Below, piece after piece: positions 1 to 6,108 of a DNA stretch of 14,382 nucleotides. The position numbers were made by a program, and so were the translations under genes. The notes beneath the pieces were generated by a model. It made no database searches, was not told where the DNA came from, and saw only the letters and a program-made list of their open reading frames with translations. Origin of the DNA: K189A clade bacterium (GTDB lineage Bacteria; Pseudomonadota; Gammaproteobacteria; Pseudomonadales; Azotimanducaceae); contig RKSB01000192.1 of NCBI GenBank assembly GCA_007571095.1, positions 1 through 14,382 of the forward strand, read 5' to 3'. How positions within the stretch are numbered: position 1 is the first letter of the stretch; every line of letters starts with the position of its first letter.

Positions 1-1363
1 GATGCTGTTCGCCCATGCCCTTGATGATGGTTTCTCCGGTTTCCTGGTCGGTTTCCACCCGAAATGAAGGGTCTTCCTGCACCATTTTGCCTATAGCCAT
101 GCCCATTTTTTCGGAAGCCGCCTTGTCTTTTGGCGACACGGCGATGGAGATGACCGGGTCGGGGAATTTCATCGGCTCCAGCGAGGCCGGATCGGCGGGA
201 TCACAAAGCGTGTGGCCGGTGGATGCGTCTTTCATGCCCAACAGGGCAACAATGTCCCCTGCCTGGGCTTCGGTGAGTTCTTTTCTGGAGTCTGCATGCA
301 TTTCGACGATGCGCCCTATGCGTTCAGTTCTGCCGGTAAAGGTGTTCAGGACCGTGGAGCCTTTCTGAATATTGCCGGAATAGATACGGACAAAGGCCAG
401 CGCGCCATAACGGTCATCCATGATCTTGAAAACAAGGGCGCGCAAGGGAGCACCCGGGTTGGCAACAGATTCTTTGCCGCTGGGATTGCCCTCAAGGTCC
501 ATCTCTTCCTGGGGAGCTACCTCCATAGGTGCCGGCAAATAGTCAACCACGGCGTCAAGAACAGTCTGTACGCCTTTATTCTTGAATGAAGAACCACAAA
601 AAGTCGGAAAGAAGCTTAAGTTGATGGTGCCCTTTCGAATACACTTTTTCAGGTCCTCGATCGACAGCTCTCCGTCTTCCAGGTAGATTTCTGTTGCCGC
701 ATCGTCCTGCTCGACGACCTTCTCTACCAGAATTTCCCGGTACTCTTTTGCCTTTTCTTTCAGTTCATCCGGAATGGGTACGATTTCGTAATTCTCGGGA
801 TCGCCGGAGTCATCCCAGACCAGAGCCCGCTCATTCAGAATATCGACAACTCCGGTAAACTGATCCTCCGTCCCTATAGGCAGAGTCATGACCAGCGGAT
901 CGGCACCCAGAATCTCCCGAATTTGATCGGTTACCCGGTAGAAGTCGGCACCAATCCGATCCAGCTTGTTGACATAAATGATACGGGCGACTCTGGACTC
1001 ATCGGCATAACGCCAGTTGGTTTCTGACTGGGGTTCGACGCCGCCTGATCCGCAGAATACGCCGATACCGCCGTCCAGTACCTTGAGTGACCGATAGACC
1101 TCTATAGTGAAGTCAACATGCCCCGGCGTGTCGATAATGTTGAGCTGATGATTCTTCCAGAAGCAGGTGGTGGCGGCCGACTGGATGGTGATGCCCCGCT
1201 CCTGCTCCTGCTCCATAAAATCGGTGGTGGCGGTTCCGTCATGAACCTCCCCCACCTTGTGAATTTTACCGGTGAGCTTGAGTACTCTTTCGGTGGTAGT
1301 GGTTTTACCGGCATCGACATGCGCAAAAATGCCGATATTCCTGTACAGGGACATGTCCTTCAT
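1..1363 (-). CDS. fusA2: Elongation factor G paralogue (EF-G2 type), 3' part missing
   Basis: This is a translational GTPase of the EF-G family, which moves tRNA and mRNA on the ribosome or helps recycle it. 454 codons are present out of about 695 usual for EF-G; the gene runs off the left edge at GMGEQH, which matches the GMGELH motif of domain III. Visible GTPase motifs are AHVDAGKTT (residues 14-22), RGITI (56-60), DTPGH (78-82) and NKLD (132-135). The stretch FCGSGGVEPQSETNW resembles the second EF-G paralogue of gammaproteobacteria rather than the housekeeping copy in the str operon. No rpsL, rpsG or tuf gene lies upstream, which agrees. The chosen ATG encodes MKDMSLYRNIG and has a purine-rich GGGAGAG about 7 bases upstream; a second in-frame ATG three codons later (1354) is possible. 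Why such cells keep a second EF-G is not well settled. Confidence 0.93.
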   Translation of the reverse strand, partial: MKDMSLYRNIGIFAHVDAGKTTTTERVLKLTGKIHKVGEVHDGTATTDFMEQEQERGITIQSAATTCFWKNHQLNIIDTPGHVDFTIEVYRSLKVLDGGIGVFCGSGGVEPQSETNWRYADESRVARIIYVNKLDRIGADFYRVTDQIREILGADPLVMTLPIGTEDQFTGVVDILNERALVWDDSGDPENYEIVPIPDELKEKAKEYREILVEKVVEQDDAATEIYLEDGELSIEDLKKCIRKGTINLSFFPTFCGSSFKNKGVQTVLDAVVDYLPAPMEVAPQEEMDLEGNPSGKESVANPGAPLRALVFKIMDDRYGALAFVRIYSGNIQKGSTVLNTFTGRTERIGRIVEMHADSRKELTEAQAGDIVALLGMKDASTGHTLCDPADPASLEPMKFPDPVISIAVSPKDKAASEKMGMAIGKMVQEDPSFRVETDQETGETIIKGMGEQH

Positions 1364-1491
1364 AGCCTTCTCTCCCGGAAACAGCGACGCCCGGATACCA
1401 TTGGGTGATCCTGATTGTTGATAGTGCAGAGTGCGGCCATCCTGGCAGAAAACGCCAAGACCTGATCGCCAAACCCAAAGCCGATAATTTT

Positions 1492-1521
1492 AGCATAAAC
1501 GCTCAACCGACACGCTTCCAA
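1492..1521 (-). promoter_or_regulatory. Candidate sigma-70 promoter for fusA2
   Basis: On the minus strand TTGGAA (1521-1516) and TATGCT (1497-1492) are separated by 18 bases, just after the end of the kinase-like gene. The predicted transcript would start near 1485 and have a leader of about 120 bases before the fusA2 ATG. This would let fusA2 be expressed independently of the upstream gene. Assigned by eye. Confidence 0.4.
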
Positions 1522-1535
1522 AACGCCTGTATTTT

Positions 1536-2069
1536 TTATTTTTCGAGGCGGTCGATGCTGGTTCCCGCTCTCAGGGCGATCAGCTTTAGAGCCTCCCTTG
1601 TTCTTTCGTGGCCCAATCCTTTCAACAGGGCATAATCTGCATTGCAGTCGGCCAGCACTCGGTGCCATTCGGTCAATAATCGGGAACGATTCGGGTTTTC
1701 GCGCAACGCATCCGGTGTCCACGGAATATCGTTCGCCGCCAGCAGGTAGAACCTGCCGTCTGCCGACTCCAGGCTGCGTTTCAGAATCCATGGATGACAA
1801 TGCCCGTAACGGTATTCCGACCACAGCCGAATATTGATCAGGTCCGTATCCAGAACGACGAACTCGTCTGCGGATGCCGTTTTCCGTTCGGCGCGCCATT
1901 GCCCTCTGGCGATCTCCAGCAAAGAGCGTTCGTCATATTCGGTGGTATTTTTGTCGGCAAACCATTGCCTCGCATATTCGGGTACATAGTGGGCCGACAG
2001 GTATCTTCTGAGTGCCAGAGCGAGGGTGGTTTTGCCTGTAGATTCGGGCCCTGAAATGCAGATGACCAT
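1536..2069 (-). CDS. Nicotinamide riboside kinase-like ATPase (NadR C-terminal type)
   Basis: This 177-residue protein has a P-loop, GPESTGKT, at residues 7-14, followed by PEYARQWFAD and DTDLINIRLWSEYRYG. Those motifs are characteristic of the kinase domain of NadR (AAA_28 family), which phosphorylates nicotinamide riboside to NMN for NAD salvage. The late segment DIPWTPDALRENPNRSRLL also fits the family. Unlike full NadR there is no N-terminal repressor helix-turn-helix or NMN adenylyltransferase domain, so it would be a single-function kinase. No PnuC transporter gene is adjacent to support the NAD role, and substrate assignment rests on motifs alone. The ATG has no obvious Shine-Dalgarno sequence, only an A-rich leader. 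The gene is transcribed away from the response regulator gene. Confidence 0.75.
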   Translation of the reverse strand: MVICISGPESTGKTTLALALRRYLSAHYVPEYARQWFADKNTTEYDERSLLEIARGQWRAERKTASADEFVVLDTDLINIRLWSEYRYGHCHPWILKRSLESADGRFYLLAANDIPWTPDALRENPNRSRLLTEWHRVLADCNADYALLKGLGHERTREALKLIALRAGTSIDRLEK

Positions 2070-2157
2070 GTGTGTTTTTTTGGTGAATGTTGCGAAGACT
2101 CTGCGCGGGCCTGAGAGTCCTTGCGGCTTTCCGGTTGACTCGGCTCATTGTACTTGC

Positions 2158-2186
2158 TTGTTACCAAAAACCATCGGTTGCATAAT
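2158..2186 (+). promoter_or_regulatory. Candidate sigma-70 promoter for the regulator-kinase operon
   Basis: TTGTTA (2158-2163) and CATAAT (2181-2186) are spaced by 17 bases, with 4 of 6 and 5 of 6 matches to consensus. The start point would be near 2193. That is downstream of the most upstream in-frame ATG (2189), so the promoter and the start-codon choice support each other: translation should begin at GTG 2219. A stronger-looking TTGACT (2135-2140) lies upstream but lacks a good partner. Confidence 0.5.
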
Positions 2187-2218
2187 GGATGCCAGAGATG
2201 GTTTTCGGAGACTGGAGT

Positions 2219-2932
2219 GTGGTCAGGCGCATAGCTATTGTCGAGGACGATGCCGATCAAAGAAATAACTACAAGGATGCCATCGAAAAAAAGGGTTATG
2301 AGGTAACCGCTTACGGTGATCGGGCCGAGGCGTTACAGGATTTTGAAAAATCATTGCCCGATCTTGTTGTGCTGGACATCATTCTGGGTAGAGAGGTAGA
2401 TGCCGGGTTTGAGTTGTGTCGGGATCTGCTGTCCAAGTCGCCCAGCCTTCCGGTTATTTTCCTGACCGAACGTATTGATGAAATTGACAAGATTTCGGGG
2501 TTGCGACTGGGTGCCTGGGATTATTTGTCAAAGCCGATATCACTGGATTATCTGACTGTTCGCATTTCTTCTTTGCTGCGCATCAACGAAGGCAATGTGC
2601 TGGAACACGGCCAGCCGATGATCGCAAGCGACGAGGATGCTCTGACGGTCGGTAATCTGGTTTTGAATTCGAGTGCCCTGCTGGCTTTATGGAAAAACCA
2701 GCCGATCAGTTTATCCGGTACCGAATTCAGAATACTCGCTACGCTGGCACGTACACCCAATCGGGCTGTCAGCTATGAAATTTTAATGAACGCCACCATG
2801 CAAAGCCTGGTCACCCGTAATACGATCAACACGCACATGCACAACATCAGGAAGAAGATACGCAAGGCAGACAGGGCATTTACCTGCATAAAGAGTGAGT
2901 ATGGTTACGGCTACCGCTGGTCGGTCAAATAA
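2219..2932 (+). CDS. OmpR-type response regulator, PdsR-like
   Basis: This is a DNA-binding response regulator of about 238 residues. The receiver domain (about 5-120) has the acidic pair D10/D11, phosphoacceptor D53 in VVLDI, T83 and K105 in YLSKP. The C-terminal half is a winged-helix OmpR/PhoB domain with LSGTEFRIL, an IRKKIRK recognition-helix region and a terminal YGYGYRW. The run GFELCRDLLSKSPSLPVIFL followed by SGLRLGAWDYL resembles the proteobacterial dedicated-sortase regulator family (PdsR, TIGR03787), from memory rather than a search. I chose GTG 2219 because GGAG (2207-2210) sits 8 bases upstream and the reading MVRRIAIVEDD matches regulator N-termini; ATGs at 2189 and 2198 lie at or near the predicted transcript start. 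It is followed after 21 bases by its kinase gene. Confidence 0.9.
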   Translation: MVRRIAIVEDDADQRNNYKDAIEKKGYEVTAYGDRAEALQDFEKSLPDLVVLDIILGREVDAGFELCRDLLSKSPSLPVIFLTERIDEIDKISGLRLGAWDYLSKPISLDYLTVRISSLLRINEGNVLEHGQPMIASDEDALTVGNLVLNSSALLALWKNQPISLSGTEFRILATLARTPNRAVSYEILMNATMQSLVTRNTINTHMHNIRKKIRKADRAFTCIKSEYGYGYRWSVK

Positions 2933-2953
2933 AGCCTGTTTGCCTGACAAAAG

Positions 2954-5098
2954 ATGTCTTTTTTTCGTGCCAGCCTGAAGTTGCGGACTTATATCCTGAT
3001 CGTTTCTCCTGTTCTGATATTTATGCTGTGGAGCAACTTTGAGCTGCTCAATACGATTGAAACCGATCTGAATAAAAATCAAATCCTTGTTCAATCTGAA
3101 CTGGCTTCTTTTTTGGCGGAAAAACTTTCAGGGCAGTCGGCATATTTGTCGAAAAAATATCCGGATTCTGTTCAAAAAAATGTTCGAATACACACGCTGA
3201 CATCGCCAATCAATCTGGATGGCAGAACCGAAGACTGGAAGAATCAGTTCGACGAAGCCAGAGATTTTGACTATGTCGGAGTAGGTTCGTCTTTCAAGGC
3301 AATTGCCGGGCTTCAGCAGAATATCCTGAACATAGGTGTGAGTGTTGCCGACAGGCATCCTGTTCTGTATCGGAGAACGGAGGAGGAGGCGCCTACTGAA
3401 AGGATTGTTCTGCGTCTTTTCGGTGACAATGGAAAAGAGCATGGCATAGAGGTGTTGCCTCGAAGAGGAGGCGGCGTGGATTTTATTCATTCCGGCCCGG
3501 TGCAGGCTTCCGGCCGCTTTCGAGGCTCGGTCAGATTGACTGATTTCGGCTATGTCGTCGAGATCGCCCTGCCCGCTGACATTGCAGGCGACGGGCCGAG
3601 TCTGGAGATTGCAGTATTGAACACCGACCCTGCCTCCGAAGAAGCTTCCCATGCCCTTCCGGTCTCAGATAAAACCGGTTTTTACCTGCCCGAATCAATA
3701 TCGACTGAGTTGCAGAATTTTTTGGCAGCAGACGATCGCTATTCGGACTATTCCTATATTGTTCTGGACAAAAATCTGGTTGTCAGGGGAAGAGTGGAAA
3801 GCAATACAGACAGCAGCCTGCTCCCCGAAAAATTGTATATTCGCTATATCAGAAAATTTATCGAATTTGTGCAGTTAAGAATATCAAAAGCGGCGGGTGT
3901 CGAGCGAAACACAGACTATCCGGAAGTTGCCACAAAGCTTGCCCGGAGAACTTTCGATACCGGCTCTTCTGCCTATACCAGTGCCATTATCGGAGACAAC
4001 AGCAAGGCCATTCTGGCTGCTCATCCCATTGTTCAGGACAAGGCGGTGACTGGTGCGGTCATTGTCGCAAAAAGCACAGGTGCCCTGCTTTTTCTGCCGA
4101 CTCATATTCCGAGTCTGATCTTCCTGACTTCTGTCGTCACTCTGGCAGGAGTGTTTTTGCTGGCCTTGATCATCGTCAGGTTCGTTGCAGTTCGTTTGCA
4201 ACGTCTCGGCCAGGCGGCTGGCCACTCGATTGACCAGTTTGGACGATTCAAGCAAACACAATTGAGCAGGGAGATGAGTTCTCGAGATGAGATTGGCGAT
4301 TTGGCACGCAACATATCCAGCATTCTGTCAAGGCTTCATCAGCACAATCAGTTTCTCGAACGTATGCCGAGAACCCTTCGGCATGAGATCAACAATCCCC
4401 TGAATGTGGTGTCTACTTCCCTGCAGAATTTGGCGAAAGAAAACCTCTCAATAGGTGACAGCAAATATATGGAGATCGCCCGCCGCGGCGTTGACCGAAT
4501 AGGTTCAATCGTGCAGTACCTGTCAGATGCAGTGAGCCTTGAGGAGTCCCTGAAGGCGGAAGATCAGGAGATTCTGGACATCGGGCTGTTATTGGAAAAT
4601 TATGTGGCCAATTGCCGCATTATTCGAAAAGACATTGTCTTTGAATATCAAGGGCCCAGGCATCCGATCTATGCCCAGGTGTCTGACTACAGAATTGAAC
4701 AGTTGATGGATAAGGTCATTGCCAATGCTGTCGATTTTTATACAGAAGGCACAAAAATCCAGATTCAACTAACGACGGTCAGGGAGAAATTGCAGATCAT
4801 TGTTACCAATCAGGGCCCACCTCTGCCCTCAGGTATCGAAAGCAGTCTTTTTGATTCGATGGTCACTGTTCGCAGCCTGTTTGAGGGCGGCAGCCTGCAC
4901 TTCGGGCTTGGGCTCTATGTAGTCAGGGTGATTGCGGAGCACCATGGCGGCGAAGCGGCCGCCGAAAACCTTGTCGACAACGGTGGTGTCCGTATTATTG
5001 TCACCCTGCCTCGGGCGGCCATACACAACGTCATTCGGGAGTTGCACAGCCAACCTGATACGGGAACAGAGGGTCGGGCGAGTGCTCGACTCTCCTGA
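2954..5098 (+). CDS. Membrane sensor histidine kinase, PdsS-like
   Basis: This 714-residue inner-membrane sensor should phosphorylate the preceding regulator. Transmembrane segments lie at about residues 12-30 and 384-409, enclosing a periplasmic region of about 350 residues. That region opens with PINLDGRTEDW, which resembles the IDG-x-W start of carbohydrate-binding-like beta-sandwich modules. A HAMP-like linker follows, then the H-box LRHEINNP with H477, an N-box with N591 in ANAVDFY, and a G2 box FGLGLYVV from residue 650. The G1 box reads NQGPPLP, lacking the usual aspartate. LFDSMVTVRSL and LGLYVVRVIAEHHGG recall the dedicated-sortase kinase family (PdsS, TIGR03785). The start ATG has only a weak Shine-Dalgarno and may depend on coupling to the regulator gene 21 bases upstream. 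No sortase gene is in view. Confidence 0.85.
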   Translation: MSFFRASLKLRTYILIVSPVLIFMLWSNFELLNTIETDLNKNQILVQSELASFLAEKLSGQSAYLSKKYPDSVQKNVRIHTLTSPINLDGRTEDWKNQFDEARDFDYVGVGSSFKAIAGLQQNILNIGVSVADRHPVLYRRTEEEAPTERIVLRLFGDNGKEHGIEVLPRRGGGVDFIHSGPVQASGRFRGSVRLTDFGYVVEIALPADIAGDGPSLEIAVLNTDPASEEASHALPVSDKTGFYLPESISTELQNFLAADDRYSDYSYIVLDKNLVVRGRVESNTDSSLLPEKLYIRYIRKFIEFVQLRISKAAGVERNTDYPEVATKLARRTFDTGSSAYTSAIIGDNSKAILAAHPIVQDKAVTGAVIVAKSTGALLFLPTHIPSLIFLTSVVTLAGVFLLALIIVRFVAVRLQRLGQAAGHSIDQFGRFKQTQLSREMSSRDEIGDLARNISSILSRLHQHNQFLERMPRTLRHEINNPLNVVSTSLQNLAKENLSIGDSKYMEIARRGVDRIGSIVQYLSDAVSLEESLKAEDQEILDIGLLLENYVANCRIIRKDIVFEYQGPRHPIYAQVSDYRIEQLMDKVIANAVDFYTEGTKIQIQLTTVREKLQIIVTNQGPPLPSGIESSLFDSMVTVRSLFEGGSLHFGLGLYVVRVIAEHHGGEAAAENLVDNGGVRIIVTLPRAAIHNVIRELHSQPDTGTEGRASARLS

Positions 5099-5296
5099 CT
5101 CGGGCTGCCTTTTCCGCTGAAGGAGAAATTTTGGCGGCCTAAAGAATCTACTCGGTACTGCTCGTTTTGAGTGGGCCACAAGTGCAGTGCACAAGAGGAC
5201 ATTCGGAAAAGGCCATGGCTCGGAAACATTGCAGACTCGCCGAGTTTTTCGAGCGAGAGAGCCAGGCGGTCAGAGTTTGTGCGGGCCGAGGAAGAT

Positions 5297-5311
5297 GGCT
5301 TTTTGAAAGCC
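5297..5311 (-). terminator. Hairpin downstream of 5S rRNA, possible transcription end
   Basis: GGCTTT and AAAGCC form a perfect 6-base stem around a 3-base loop, 27 bases past the 5S 3' end. There is no proper T-tract on either strand, so it is only a weak candidate for ending 5S transcription or for separating it from the convergent kinase gene. I see nothing else convincing in 5099-5338. Confidence 0.25.
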
Positions 5312-5338
5312 GAAAATGTCAAGAAAAGGCCGGGCGAG

Positions 5339-5457
5339 TGCCTGACGATGACCTACTCTCGCATGAGGAAACCTCACACTACCATCGGCGCTAAGCAGTT
5401 TCACTTCTGAGTTCGGGATGGGTTCAGGTGGTTCCCGCTTGCTATGATCGTCAGGCA
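5339..5457 (-). rRNA. rrf: 5S ribosomal RNA, isolated copy
   Basis: A complete 119-base 5S rRNA. Read on the minus strand it begins TGCCTGACGAT and ends ATCGTCAGGCA, giving a perfect 11-base helix I. The universally conserved stretches CCGAACTCAGAAGTGAAAC, GCGCCGATGGTAGTGT and CATGCGAGAGTAGG are intact and in the right order. What is unusual is the setting: the 3' end of a 23S gene should lie within a few hundred bases upstream (above 5458), but that space holds a 47-base spacer with a promoter-like sequence and then an unrelated small protein gene. No 16S, 23S or tRNA is nearby. It is therefore a self-standing 5S gene, presumably additional to copies in normal rRNA operons. Confidence 0.95.
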
Positions 5458-5466
5458 GTCGGGAAG

Positions 5467-5494
5467 TCTATACAAAAAAGAAGACCGAAGCAAG
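5467..5494 (-). promoter_or_regulatory. Candidate dedicated promoter for the lone 5S rRNA
   Basis: On the minus strand TATAGA (5472-5467) sits 9 bases from the first base of mature 5S. CTTGCT (5494-5489) is 16 bases upstream of it as a weak -35, with a T-rich spacer. The expected start point is within a few bases of the 5S 5' end, and a C-rich discriminator follows the -10, as is common in stable-RNA promoters. This suggests the gene is transcribed on its own with little 5' processing. Confidence 0.5.
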
Positions 5495-5519
5495 TCGGCC
5501 GGAGTGAACACCCCGTCTG

Positions 5520-5906
5520 TTATCCAGAGAACAGGTTTTGGAACCAGTGGCCAATCTGTTCAAGAATGGAGGCACCGCCGTCTTTAACGTCAGCTACATT
5601 ACGGACGACGAAAGGAATGTGAGTACCCTCGGTATGACCTACATCAATTCGCTGTACGGCGTTGTCTCTGGAAACTACGAAGTTGTCCTTGGTGATGGTT
5701 GGTGCGACCATTGCCACGAGCGAGCCGTCTTCCATTCGCAGGGCTCTTGGTGCCAGGTGTTCTTCTGTATCCAGAACCGCTGTTGCGTTGATCAGATCTG
5801 AACTGACAACTTCTCCGCCCAGCTCCTTTTGCAGGGGCACGGGATTGCCTGTGGTAGCCAGAGTGATCAAGGCTGTTGAAGCCACTGTGCCGACAAATGT
5901 TGTCAT
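5520..5906 (-). CDS. Small protein of unknown family, possibly exported
   Basis: I do not recognise this 128-residue protein. It begins with a hydrophobic, threonine- and alanine-rich stretch (about residues 3-20), which could be a signal peptide or membrane anchor but lacks the usual positive residues before it. The middle (about 30-110) is mixed and acidic-leaning with several valine-rich strands such as VVSSDLI, SLVAMVAP and NFVVSRD. The C-terminal SILEQIGHWFQNLF could form an amphipathic helix. There are no cysteines and no LPXTG motif. That it is a real gene is supported by AAGGAG exactly 7 bases before the ATG and by a good upstream promoter. It lies between almA and the 5S rRNA and seems to be a single-gene transcript. 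Confidence 0.75.
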   Translation of the reverse strand: MTTFVGTVASTALITLATTGNPVPLQKELGGEVVSSDLINATAVLDTEEHLAPRALRMEDGSLVAMVAPTITKDNFVVSRDNAVQRIDVGHTEGTHIPFVVRNVADVKDGGASILEQIGHWFQNLFSG

Positions 5907-5955
5907 AATCCGTCTCCTTCTTGAACTCTTTAACTGCCCGGAAATACGATGAAAA

Positions 5956-5990
5956 TTCAGCCTGTAAAGCCTGTATTCAGTCCGTAAACC
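5956..5990 (-). repeat. Paired 13-base direct repeats in the leader of the small unknown gene
   Basis: On the plus strand TTCAGCCTGTAAA (from 5956) and TTCAGTCCGTAAA (from 5976) match at 11 of 13 positions with a 20-base period, about two helical turns. They lie just downstream of the predicted start point near 5992, where a repressor could bind, or they may be part of an RNA leader element. Confidence 0.4.
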
Positions 5991-5998
5991 ATGAGGGG

Positions 5999-6027
5999 AA
6001 TCTACCCGATTACCGGCAAGAATTCAA
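5999..6027 (-). promoter_or_regulatory. Candidate sigma-70 promoter for the small unknown gene
   Basis: On the minus strand TTGAAT (6027-6022) and TAGATT (6004-5999) are spaced by exactly 17 bases. The start point would be near 5992, leaving a leader of about 85 bases before the ATG. Confidence 0.5.
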
Positions 6028-6077
6028 GCCAGCCCAAAATCGGCGATGACTGCCGGTACTAACCGTCTGTTGCCCTG

Positions 6078-6108
6078 TCGTTGCCTGCTTTTATTCGTTG
6101 CCTGCTTT
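6078..6108. repeat. 14-base direct repeat spanning the almA stop codon
   Basis: TCGTTGCCTGCTTT occurs at 6078-6091 and again at 6095-6108, a perfect match with a 17-base period. The TAA stop of the monooxygenase gene lies at the junction of the two copies. It looks like a short tandem duplication produced by replication slippage. Confidence 0.7.

Noticed and set aside
1838..2260. Open frames in other phases across the kinase-like gene and its upstream gap
   Set aside because: The frame ending at 1536 has a full P-loop and NadR-type motifs. The others are shadows with no motifs.
4829..5322. Leftward open frames antisense to the kinase end and in the gap after it
   Set aside because: They lack ribosome sites and family motifs and lie opposite the well-supported kinase ATP-binding domain. 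They also continue into the region expected to carry 5S transcription termination.
5458..5906. Possible remnant of 23S rRNA upstream of the 5S gene
   Set aside because: No recognisable 23S 3' sequence is present. The stretch holds a promoter-like element and then an open reading frame with its own ideal ribosome site.
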